Below, piece after piece: positions 1 through 5,318 of a stretch of DNA of 5,365 nt. The notes below the pieces were generated by a model that did not search any database, had not been told where the DNA came from, and saw nothing but the letters and a program-made list of their open reading frames with translations. Location of the stretch: assembly GCA_015490315.1 (NCBI GenBank), contig WFYB01000140.1, positions 1-5,365 on the forward strand, given 5' to 3'. The translations under genes were made by a program, and so were the position numbers. Source of the DNA: Sulfurovum sp. Lineage in GTDB: Bacteria > Campylobacterota > Campylobacteria > Campylobacterales > Sulfurovaceae. The number at the start of each line of letters is the position of its first letter. Position 1 is the stretch's first letter.

Positions 1-114
1 CATAGGCTCTCTTACATCTACCAACAGGAAATCTACTTTGCCCTCTTCTCTTGCTTTGAGAAGCTCCTCAAGTTCCTGAGAACTGATATTGCTCTTATCT
101 ATCATTGCTTGCAT
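1..114 (-). CDS. Rhodanese-like domain protein, N-terminal part (runs off the window)
   Basis: The minus strand from 114 down to 1 is open for 38 codons. It begins MQAMIDKSNISSQ, continues with a Glu/Leu-rich helix, then reads KVDFLLVDVREPM up to the window edge. A hydrophobic strand followed by DVRE is the hallmark of the first rhodanese (sulfurtransferase/phosphatase-fold) strand and loop, usually continuing as DVREPxEY. The catalytic Cys loop would lie outside the window, so activity cannot be judged. I chose the ATG at 112-114 because GGAGAA (121-126) lies 6 bases upstream; the second ATG (103-105) is too far from it. Rhodaneses move sulfane sulfur or act as redox/sulfur carriers; the cytoplasmic location is inferred from the lack of a signal peptide. 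It lies downstream of the FTR homologue on the same strand, so a shared thiol/sulfur role is possible but unproven. Confidence 0.72.
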   Translation of the reverse strand, partial: MQAMIDKSNISSQELEELLKAREEGKVDFLLVDVREPM

Positions 115-142
115 ATGATATTCTCCATTGTTTTTCGAGATT

Positions 143-163
143 TTTTACGCCAATGACGTAAAA
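143..163. repeat. Perfect 7-bp inverted repeat (candidate operator)
   Basis: TTTTACG (143-149) and CGTAAAA (157-163) are perfect inverted copies separated by 7 bases. The site lies about 30 bases upstream of the rhodanese start and just downstream of a minus-strand TATAAT box (174-179), where a repressor would block transcription. The stem is AT-rich with only two G:C pairs, so it would be a poor intrinsic terminator for the upstream FTR gene. The binding protein is unknown, and a chance repeat in AT-rich DNA is possible. Confidence 0.4.
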
Positions 164-173
164 TTGTTGCATA

Positions 174-195
174 ATTATAGTCAATGATTATTATA
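174..195 (-). promoter_or_regulatory. Candidate promoter(s) for the rhodanese gene
   Basis: Two exact TATAAT hexamers occur on the minus strand, at 190-195 and 174-179, in an AT-rich stretch without a convincing -35 box, as is common for Campylobacterota sigma-70 promoters. From the second box transcription would start near 167, giving a leader of about 50 bases that contains the inverted repeat at 143-163. The gene may instead be read through from the FTR gene, since no terminator is visible between them. Confidence 0.35.
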
Positions 196-215
196 ACCTG
201 CTGTAAAGAGAAAAA

Positions 216-575
216 TTACGCCTCTTTCGATCCGCAATGCTCTTCATAATACTCCGGTGAACAGAAAAGCTGACAGTGGCAGATACCGTCTTCCGGAATC
301 TCTTTTTCGATCGCCGGTTTACATGGACAGATACGGTCGTCGGAACTCTTGAATTTTCCCTCTTTTTCAGGATCTGGCTCGACCATAAAACAGGGGCAGA
401 ATCGCTTGCCGTAAAGTACTTTGTGTCTTGCAAGCCCGAGGATCACCCCTTCGTTAACATCTTCATTGCAGCTAAGTACCCATCCTTTGGATTCACATAC
501 TTTTTGCACAAACTTCTCTGTCTTTTCCAACTCTTCTTTGAATTCTGGGGAATTCATATCCAATTGAGGCATCAT
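216..575 (-). CDS. Ferredoxin:thioredoxin reductase catalytic-chain (FTR beta) homologue
   Basis: A 119-residue soluble protein with the full FTR catalytic cysteine set: C60-P-C62, C83-P-C85 and C99-H-C101. By comparison with the plant enzyme, C60, C83, C85 and C99 would bind a [4Fe-4S] cluster, and C62 with C101 would form the redox-active disulfide that passes electrons from ferredoxin to thioredoxin. The motif gaps (20 and 13 residues between motifs) are longer than I recall for plant FTR (16 and 8), because of a charged insert (about 66-81) and a PEDG loop. Further cysteines are C27, C36, C105 and C114. The start MMPQLDM follows AAGGAAAG with suitable spacing. No FTR variable (alpha) subunit is seen nearby, which suggests a standalone bacterial/archaeal-type FTR-like protein. 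The next gene downstream is a rhodanese. Family assignment is firm; the physiological partner is inferred. Confidence 0.9.
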   Translation of the reverse strand: MMPQLDMNSPEFKEELEKTEKFVQKVCESKGWVLSCNEDVNEGVILGLARHKVLYGKRFCPCFMVEPDPEKEGKFKSSDDRICPCKPAIEKEIPEDGICHCQLFCSPEYYEEHCGSKEA

Positions 576-607
576 ATTTTCTTTCCTTTTGTCTGTTTAG
601 ATAATAA

Positions 608-613
608 TTTATA
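608..613 (-). promoter_or_regulatory. Candidate -10 box for the FTR homologue
   Basis: TATAAA on the minus strand, placed to start transcription near 601 and give a short leader of about 25 bases before the ATG at 575. There is no clear -35 box. Several other AT-rich hexamers nearby could serve instead, so this is only a best guess within the divergent gap 576-687. Confidence 0.3.
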
Positions 614-643
614 TCCGTAGTTATATCTTAAACTAAATTAATA

Positions 644-649
644 TATAAT
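644..649 (+). promoter_or_regulatory. Candidate -10 box for the gatC-lysS operon
   Basis: An exact TATAAT on the plus strand, 38 bases before the gatC ATG, placing the transcript start near 656. The preceding 35 bases are strongly A/T-rich without a TTGACA-like -35, which matches the usual campylobacterial pattern. It is the only gap upstream of six closely packed plus-strand genes, so it is the natural place for the operon promoter. I see no clear Fur-box palindrome in it. Confidence 0.45.
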
Positions 650-687
650 AAGAAAATTCACAATAACCCACAAACAGGTACCCAAAT

Positions 688-978
688 ATGCAAATTGACA
701 ACACACTTTTAGAGAAACTGGAGAAACTATCCCATCTTCGTATAGACCCTGCCAAAAAAGAAGAGGTGATGACACAGCTCAGCGGTATCCTGTCCTATAT
801 AGAGAATCTTCAGGAGCTTGATACAGAGCATCTGAGTGCTGCCTTTTCGATGCTTGAGGGAGGTACACCCCTAAGAGAGGATATCCCCTGCCAGAATCCA
901 GAGATCCCCAAAGAGATACTTGCACATGCTCCCGAAGCGAGAGATGATTTCTTCATTGTTCCCGCGATCATCGAATAG
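688..978 (+). CDS. gatC: Asp-tRNA(Asn)/Glu-tRNA(Gln) amidotransferase subunit C
   Basis: 96 residues, the normal size for GatC, the small subunit that clasps GatA to GatB in the GatCAB complex converting mischarged Glu-tRNA(Gln) and/or Asp-tRNA(Asn) to the amide forms. Family features are an N-terminal helix with LEKLSHLRID (11-20), a second helix LSGILSYIENLQELDTEHL (31-49), the LREDIP motif (62-67) and the C-terminal APEARDDFFIVP segment (81-92). Start ATG is preceded by a weak AGG (676-678) at 9 bases. It is the first gene of the plus-strand cluster, separated from the next gene by 9 bases. gatA and gatB are not in the window; in this lineage they are commonly encoded elsewhere, as I recall. 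The terminal PAIIE replaces the commoner P(K/R)VIE. Confidence 0.95.
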   Translation: MQIDNTLLEKLEKLSHLRIDPAKKEEVMTQLSGILSYIENLQELDTEHLSAAFSMLEGGTPLREDIPCQNPEIPKEILAHAPEARDDFFIVPAIIE

Positions 979-981
979 AGG
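978..981 (+). promoter_or_regulatory. Shine-Dalgarno that sets the arsC-like start
   Basis: GAGG begins on the last base of the gatC stop codon and ends 6 bases before the ATG at 988. It directly abuts the alternative ATG at 982, so that earlier start could not use it. This favours the start at 988. Confidence 0.65.
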
Positions 982-987
982 ATGGGC

Positions 988-1329
988 ATGATCAAGGTCT
1001 ACGGTATCAAAAACTGTGACAGCGTCCGCAAAGCGGTCAAGTTTCTCAAGTCGCACGATATTCCTTACGAATTTGTCGATTTCCGAGCAACGCCTGTTGA
1101 TCTTCAGACCATCGAACGCTGGCTTCGCTATACTGACATCAAGAAGCTTTTCAATACCCGCGGCACTACCTACCGTACACTGGGTCTCAAGGAGATGGAT
1201 CTCGATGATGAGGCAAAAAAAATGTGGCTTGCCAAAGAGAATATGCTGATCAAGCGTCCCGTCATAGAGCTTGATAATGATATACTCGTCGGGTACGATG
1301 AAACCCTCTATAAAGAAAAACTACTCTAA
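988..1329 (+). CDS. ArsC/Spx-family thioredoxin-fold protein (YffB type)
   Basis: 113 residues from the ATG at 988. The protein opens with the strand and active-site loop IKVYGIKNCDSVRKA, giving a single Cys (C10) in a GIKNCD context. It continues with LFNTRGTTYR (54-63, Arg58) and IKRPVIE (88-94, Arg90), the conserved ArsC-fold arginine positions. These resemble E. coli YffB, a one-Cys ArsC-like protein, more than true ArsC or Gram-positive Spx: there is no CxxC and no arsenic-resistance gene nearby. The likely role is a glutathione- or thiol-linked reductase-like function, but the substrate is unknown and arsenate reduction should not be assumed. It sits 9 bases after gatC and 10 before pilT, clearly co-transcribed. 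Confidence 0.85.
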   Translation: MIKVYGIKNCDSVRKAVKFLKSHDIPYEFVDFRATPVDLQTIERWLRYTDIKKLFNTRGTTYRTLGLKEMDLDDEAKKMWLAKENMLIKRPVIELDNDILVGYDETLYKEKLL

Positions 1330-1339
1330 AAGGAACACT

Positions 1340-2404
1340 ATGGCTGCTTTTGATATCAAAAAACTTTTACAAAGTGTCGTGACACACGGCGCATCGGATC
1401 TCCACCTCGTCAGCAGGACGGAACCGCAGATCAGACTCGATGGGGCGCTCAAACCTGTCAACCTTCCCAAACTTACCGGAGACGATATCGAAGAGATGTG
1501 CTACTCTCTGATCACAGAGAAGCAGAAACAGCACTTTGAAGAGCACAGTGAACTCGACTTCGCACTTCTGCTTCCGGGGATAGGAAGATTTAGGGCGAAC
1601 TACTACAAAACGCTCGGTGAAATGGCAGCGGCATTCAGGATCATTCCGATAGAGGTCCCTTCTCTTGACGATCTCGGCGCACCCGATGTTTTCAAAAAAC
1701 TGATCAAAAGAGAAAAAGGGCTGATCCTGGTGACCGGGCCTACCGGGTCAGGTAAGTCGACCACACTGGCGGCACTGCTCAATGAGATCAATGAAAATGA
1801 ACAGAAACATATCGTCACCGTCGAAGACCCTGTGGAATTTATCCATCAGAATAAAAAAGCGGTCTTTTCGCACCGTGGTGTGGGTGAAGATACCAAAAGC
1901 TTTGCGACCGCACTCAAATATGCCATGCGTCAGGATCCCGATATCATCCTGATCGGGGAGATGAGGGACAAAGAGACGATCGAAGCGGCTCTCACCGCAG
2001 CGGAAACAGGTCACCTGGTATTTGGTACCCTTCACACCTCTTCGGCACCCGGTACGATCAACCGTATCATCGATGTCTTTACCGGAGATGAACAGCCTCA
2101 GATTCGTGCGATGATCTCCACGTCACTGGTTGCCGTCATCGCACAGGCACTCCTGCCAAAACTTGGCGGGGGACGTGTCGCCGCCCATGAGATCCTCATC
2201 ACCAACCATGCGATCTCCAACCTTATCCGTGAGGACAAGGTTCACCAGATCTATTCACAGATGCAGCTTGGACAGGAGGGCTCTGGCATGCAAACTCAGA
2301 CTCAGGCACTGATGAAGTTCCTCAGGGACGGTAAGATCTCACGTGAGACCGCGCTGCAGTACGCCAACAAACCGGAAGAGCTTGCAAAAGCCACAATACG
2401 CTAA
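1340..2404 (+). CDS. pilT: Type IV pilus twitching motility / retraction ATPase PilT
   Basis: 354 residues from the ATG at 1340, which follows AGGA (1331-1334) by 5 bases; an in-frame ATG at 1271 lies inside the upstream gene and is rejected. Order of motifs: N-terminal PAS-like domain starting LLQSVVTHGASDLHL (9-23), Walker A GPTGSGKS (133-140, Lys139), Asp box TVEDPVEF (160-167), Walker B DIILIGEMRD (201-210, Glu207), His box GHLVFGTLHT (224-233), and the C-terminal AISNLIRE (291-298), the PilT retraction signature usually read as AIRNLIRE. These separate PilT from PilB/GspE assembly ATPases, which also carry a tetracysteine motif absent here. As a hexamer at the inner membrane it powers pilus disassembly, twitching or DNA uptake. 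No other pilus gene is in the window, so whether it drives pili or has another role in this organism cannot be told. Confidence 0.95.
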   Translation: MAAFDIKKLLQSVVTHGASDLHLVSRTEPQIRLDGALKPVNLPKLTGDDIEEMCYSLITEKQKQHFEEHSELDFALLLPGIGRFRANYYKTLGEMAAAFRIIPIEVPSLDDLGAPDVFKKLIKREKGLILVTGPTGSGKSTTLAALLNEINENEQKHIVTVEDPVEFIHQNKKAVFSHRGVGEDTKSFATALKYAMRQDPDIILIGEMRDKETIEAALTAAETGHLVFGTLHTSSAPGTINRIIDVFTGDEQPQIRAMISTSLVAVIAQALLPKLGGGRVAAHEILITNHAISNLIREDKVHQIYSQMQLGQEGSGMQTQTQALMKFLRDGKISRETALQYANKPEELAKATIR

Positions 2405-2415
2405 GAAAATATCGA

Positions 2416-2421
2416 TACAAT
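2416..2421 (+). promoter_or_regulatory. Weak candidate internal -10 box before cvpA
   Basis: TACAAT in the 63-base gap between pilT and cvpA, the longest gap in the cluster. Transcription would begin near 2428, followed by a purine-rich leader. It might give extra cvpA-fur-lysS transcript independent of the upstream promoter. One mismatch from TATAAT in AT-rich sequence is weak evidence. Confidence 0.2.
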
Positions 2422-2454
2422 TACAAAAAAATTAGAGAAGAGAGAAAAAGAGAT

Positions 2455-2460
2455 GGAAGG
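2455..2460 (+). promoter_or_regulatory. Shine-Dalgarno that sets the cvpA start
   Basis: GGAAGG ends 7 bases before the ATG at 2468 and overlaps the alternative ATG at 2453, whose own upstream sequence is only a general purine run. It favours the start at 2468 (or the adjacent ATG at 2471). Confidence 0.6.
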
Positions 2461-2467
2461 TTTTTCA

Positions 2468-3070
2468 ATGATGGATTTCAACTACTTCGATGTCACCATC
2501 GCAGCGATCGTTCTGATACTGGGGATCAAAGGCTTCGTCAACGGATTTGTCAAAGAGGTTTTTGGACTCATCGGACTGGTCGCCGGTGTCTATTTCGCTT
2601 CCCGTCTCTCTGACACAGCGGCAGAATTTATCGACAGCAACTTCCTGCATCTTGAAAACAGTGCGCTGCTCAAGCTGCTCGGTTTTCTCGCGATTTTGGC
2701 GATGATCTGGCTGGGTGCCACCATACTCGGTGCCATCTTCTCCAAACTCTCAGACAGCAACCCCGGTCTGCTAAGCCGCTTTCTCGGTTTTCTCTCCGGT
2801 GCGGCAAAATACTTCATCATCTTTGCACTGATCGTGACCGCACTCTCCAACGTCCAGCTTGCCAAAGACAAACTGCAGAAATATGTCCATGACAGTGTGC
2901 TCTACCCCTATCTGGTCAAAACCGGATCTCTCCTCATCCATTTGGAGAGTCCCAAATCTGCCGTCCCTGCCAAAACAGCAGATAGCAATGAGACAAACGC
3001 AGAGACTTCCGGCAACGACCTCAACAAGAGTGACAGTAATCAAAGCAGCACCATAGAAGGTACACAATGA
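2468..3070 (+). CDS. CvpA-family inner-membrane protein
   Basis: 200 residues from the ATG at 2468. The N-terminus MMDFNYFDVTIAAIVLILG followed by KGFVNGFVKE is typical of the CvpA family (named for E. coli colicin V production protein), where a first helix is followed by an RG/KGFxxGFxxE loop. Likely membrane segments are 7-24, 28-46, 67-92 and 104-127. The tail from about 160 to 200 is a hydrophilic Ser/Asn/Thr/Glu/Lys-rich stretch, probably disordered and poorly conserved. Function in this lineage is unclear; family members have been linked to envelope stress and colicin V export. Its stop overlaps the fur start (ATGA at 3067-3070), suggesting translational coupling. The gene order cvpA-fur-lysS resembles that of Campylobacter. 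Start choice is moderately sure. Confidence 0.9.
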   Translation: MMDFNYFDVTIAAIVLILGIKGFVNGFVKEVFGLIGLVAGVYFASRLSDTAAEFIDSNFLHLENSALLKLLGFLAILAMIWLGATILGAIFSKLSDSNPGLLSRFLGFLSGAAKYFIIFALIVTALSNVQLAKDKLQKYVHDSVLYPYLVKTGSLLIHLESPKSAVPAKTADSNETNAETSGNDLNKSDSNQSSTIEGTQ

Positions 3071-3504
3071 TCAGTTATCCTCTGCTTCTCGAACAGTTCA
3101 AAAAACTCTTGAAAGACAATACCCTCAAGTTTACCAAACAAAGAGAGCTCATTTTGAAGTTCCTTTACGAGAATGGAGGGCACTATACACCCGAGGAGAT
3201 CTATACCCTGCTCAAGCAGGACTACCCCGATGTCAAAGTAGGCATCGCCACCGTCTACCGTACGCTCTCACTGCTTGAAGAGTCCGGTATCGCCAGCTCT
3301 ATCTCATTTGGGGTGCAAGGCAAGAAATACGAGCTGGGACTCAAGAAACACCATGACCACCTCATCTGCTCGGCATGCGGTGAGATCATTGAGTTTTTTG
3401 ATGAGACGATCGAAGAGAGACAGGAAGAGATCGCCAAAAAGTTCAATTTTAAAATGACCGATCACACCATGAAGATTATCGGACTTTGCGAAAAGTGCCA
3501 ATAA
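3067..3504 (+). CDS. fur: Ferric uptake regulator Fur
   Basis: 145 residues. The N-terminal winged-helix domain includes LKFTKQRELILKFL (20-33), HYTPEEIY (39-46) and the DNA-recognition helix region VGIATVYRTLSLLEESG (58-74). The dimerisation/metal domain has KKHHDHLIC (93-101), with H95, H96, D97 and H98 as candidate regulatory-metal ligands, then CGEIIEF (104-110), and H133. C101/C104 and C141/C144 form two CxxC pairs, matching the structural Zn(Cys4) site described for Helicobacter and Campylobacter Fur. The 10-residue N-terminal extension before the first helix is also like those proteins. This fits Fur rather than PerR or Zur by overall resemblance, though paralogue assignment from sequence alone is not absolute. 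Start ATG overlaps the cvpA stop and follows GAAGG by 6 bases. Expression is probably from the upstream operon; no Fur box was recognised. Confidence 0.93.
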   Translation: MISYPLLLEQFKKLLKDNTLKFTKQRELILKFLYENGGHYTPEEIYTLLKQDYPDVKVGIATVYRTLSLLEESGIASSISFGVQGKKYELGLKKHHDHLICSACGEIIEFFDETIEERQEEIAKKFNFKMTDHTMKIIGLCEKCQ

Positions 3505-3532
3505 CCCATACAACACCCAAGACAACACATAC

Positions 3533-3537
3533 AGGAG
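3533..3537 (+). promoter_or_regulatory. Shine-Dalgarno that sets a TTG start for lysS
   Basis: AGGAG in the 38-base fur-lysS gap, 5 bases before TTG at 3543. The in-frame ATG at 3486 lies inside fur, has no comparable site and would add 19 residues with no family resemblance (RKVPITHTTPKTTHTGET). This makes TTG the likely start. Confidence 0.8.
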
Positions 3538-3542
3538 AAACC

Positions 3543-5186
3543 TTGATATTTGACAACCAGTATATTCAGGAACGTATCAAAAAAGCAGAAAAACTCAGAG
3601 AGGAGGGGATCACCCCCTACCCTGCCAACATTACCAAAGGGATGCCCTCTTCGGAGTTTTTTGAACACTTTGCCTATGTCAAAGAGCTCGATGCCGATGA
3701 GAAAAAGGATGAGAATCAGACCGTCACGCTTACCGGACGTATCAAATTCATCCGTATTATGGGAAAAGCCGCATTTGCCAAGATAGAGGACAACGATGGT
3801 CTTGTACAGATCTACTACAACCGTGACGATCTGCCGGAAGGCTACTACAACAATATTGCCAAGAAGCTCTTCGAAGTCGGTGACATTATTGAGGCGACCG
3901 GCTATCCCTTCGTCACACAGACTGGTGAGCTGACGCTACACTGTAAAGATATCAAGATCGTCTCCAAAGCGATCATACCGCTTCCGGAGAAATTCCACGG
4001 ACTGACCGATCAGGAGATCCGCTACCGCCAGCGCTACCTGGATATGATCATGAACCCGGAGGTCAAAGAGACCTTTGTGATGCGTTCAAAGATCGTCTCA
4101 CTCATTCGCCGCTTTTTTGAAGACCACGGTTTCCTTGAAGTCGAGACACCGATGATGCACCCTATCCCCGGCGGTGCCAATGCCAAGCCTTTTGTCACCC
4201 ACCATAATGCACTCGGTGTTGACCGATACCTGCGTATCGCCCCTGAGCTCTACCTCAAGCGTCTGACTGTCGGCGGTATGGAGGCGGTCTTTGAGATCAA
4301 CCGAAATTTCCGTAACGAGGGGATGGATCAGACACACAACCCGGAGTTTACCTCCATTGAGTTCTACTGGGCGTACCACAACTACCATGATCTGATGAAA
4401 CTGACAGAGGATCTCTTCGACTACATCTTTGCCGAGCTGCAGCTGCCCAAAACACTCACCTATGGTGAGATGGAGATCGACTTTAGCACTCCGTTTGCCA
4501 AAGTACCGTTCGTTGAGGCACTGACCACCATCGGCGGTGTACCGGCTGACGTTGCCACTGATCGTGAAAAAGGACTTGCCTATCTCAAAGAGCACGGTGT
4601 CGAAGTCAATGAGAACCTCACACTCGGCTACGTGCAAGCAGAGCTCTTTGATGAGTTTGTCGAAGGTAAGCTGATCAACCCGACCTTCATTACCGACTAC
4701 CCTATCGACATCTCACCGCTTTCAAGAAGAAGTGACGAGAACCCTGAGATCGCCGAGCGTTTCGAGCTCTTTATGGCAGGCAAAGAGATTGCTAACGGAT
4801 TTAACGAGCTCAACGACCCTATCGACCAGTTCGAGCGTTTCAAAGCGCAGGCAGAGGCAAAAGAGGCTACAGGCGATGAAGAGGCGATGCATATGGATCT
4901 CGACTTTGTGCGTGCACTCGGACACGGTATGACACCCACAGCCGGAGAGGGTATCGGTATCGACCGTCTGGTGATGATGCTGACCAACAACCACTCCATC
5001 CGTGATGTGATCCTCTTTCCTGCTATGAAACCCGAAGCGGCACTCGAAGAGAGACCCAAAAACGCCTGCAAAAAGTGCGGCAACACCAATGAAGAGGAGC
5101 TCAAGCCCGCCAAAAAAGGCAAAGGCTTCTTCTGTATCGATGCGGCAGCGTGTAAAAAGCGAGAGCAAACCCAAAACTCGAAATAG
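3543..5186 (+). CDS. lysS: Lysyl-tRNA synthetase, class II, with C-terminal four-Cys extension
   Basis: 547 residues from a TTG start. Class II LysRS charges tRNA(Lys) with lysine using ATP. The N-terminal OB-fold that reads the anticodon spans about 61-142 (VTLTGRIKFIRIMGKAAFAK onward). Motif 1 lies around FLEVETPMMHPIPGGANAKP (197-216, Pro203). Motif 2 has FEINRNFRNEG (250-260, Arg257) followed by HNPEFTSIEFY, and motif 3 is AGEGIGIDRLVMM (467-479, Arg475). Ordinary bacterial LysRS ends shortly after LFPAMKP (here 491-497). This one continues for about 50 residues with C509-X2-C512-X18-C531-X5-C537 in a Lys-rich context, suggesting a small zinc-binding tail. It is the last gene of the cluster, and glyA, which follows lysS in some relatives, is not seen. 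The last 16 codons and the stop lie in the left arm of the large palindrome at 5134-5365. Confidence 0.97.
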   Translation: MIFDNQYIQERIKKAEKLREEGITPYPANITKGMPSSEFFEHFAYVKELDADEKKDENQTVTLTGRIKFIRIMGKAAFAKIEDNDGLVQIYYNRDDLPEGYYNNIAKKLFEVGDIIEATGYPFVTQTGELTLHCKDIKIVSKAIIPLPEKFHGLTDQEIRYRQRYLDMIMNPEVKETFVMRSKIVSLIRRFFEDHGFLEVETPMMHPIPGGANAKPFVTHHNALGVDRYLRIAPELYLKRLTVGGMEAVFEINRNFRNEGMDQTHNPEFTSIEFYWAYHNYHDLMKLTEDLFDYIFAELQLPKTLTYGEMEIDFSTPFAKVPFVEALTTIGGVPADVATDREKGLAYLKEHGVEVNENLTLGYVQAELFDEFVEGKLINPTFITDYPIDISPLSRRSDENPEIAERFELFMAGKEIANGFNELNDPIDQFERFKAQAEAKEATGDEEAMHMDLDFVRALGHGMTPTAGEGIGIDRLVMMLTNNHSIRDVILFPAMKPEAALEERPKNACKKCGNTNEEELKPAKKGKGFFCIDAAACKKREQTQNSK

Positions 5187-5318
5187 AAAACTTGCAGTCG
5201 GTACAACGCTCGTATGTAGGGGGTATGTGTAAAATTTGAGTCGCACCCGTAGGTTCGGCGATGATTTTACACGAAGCCCATGCATACGATGGTTGTGCCG
5301 ACTGCAAGTTTTCTATTT
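5187..5318 (+). terminator. Hairpin element after lysS, possible bidirectional terminator
   Basis: Directly after the lysS stop, GAAAACTTGCAGTCGG (5186-5201) can pair with CCGACTGCAAGTTTTC (5298-5313), and the right stem is followed by a T-rich run (5309-5318, TTTTCTATTT). That is the outline of an intrinsic terminator, and the A-run on the left makes it work in both directions. The loop is unusually long and itself folds: CGTATG (5211-5216) with CATACG (5283-5288), GGG (5220-5222) with CCC (5277-5279), and GTGTAAAAT (5227-5235) with ATTTTACAC (5264-5272). Such a long compound hairpin exceeds a normal terminator and may be a small dispersed palindromic element. If the right arm is an assembly artefact, only the inner part would be real. 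Confidence 0.45.

Noticed and set aside
115..215. Intrinsic terminator after the FTR homologue
   Set aside because: The only stem in the gap (143-163) has two G:C pairs and a 7-base loop, too weak for a terminator, and it lies well downstream of the stop.
276..620. 114-codon plus-strand open frame opposite the FTR homologue
   Set aside because: The minus-strand frame has a complete conserved FTR cysteine set; the plus-strand product has no such features and overlaps it entirely.
576..687. Fur box in the divergent promoter region
   Set aside because: The AT-rich stretch contains many TAAT/ATTA words but no convincing GATAAT-type dyad, so autoregulation by Fur cannot be claimed from sequence.
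1271..1339. N-terminal extension of PilT from the ATG at 1271
   Set aside because: It overlaps the end of the ArsC-like gene by 59 bases, the extra residues do not resemble PilT, and AGGA precedes the ATG at 1340.
3486..3542. N-terminal extension of LysS from the ATG at 3486
   Set aside because: It begins inside fur and lacks a ribosome binding site, while AGGAG sits 5 bases before TTG at 3543 and the family-like sequence starts there.
4098..4637. 179-codon open frame on the minus strand inside lysS
   Set aside because: It is fully antisense to strongly conserved LysRS sequence and its product shows no recognisable domain. Strong codon bias in lysS explains the open frame.
4722..5285. 187-codon minus-strand open frame from the palindrome into lysS
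   Set aside because: Antisense to lysS over most of its length, with no recognisable motif and no convincing ribosome binding site; it is a shadow of lysS and the hairpin.
5101..5307. 68-codon minus-strand open frame across the hairpin element
   Set aside because: It runs through both palindrome arms and then antisense into lysS. It has no domain, and its reading is a by-product of the inverted repeat.
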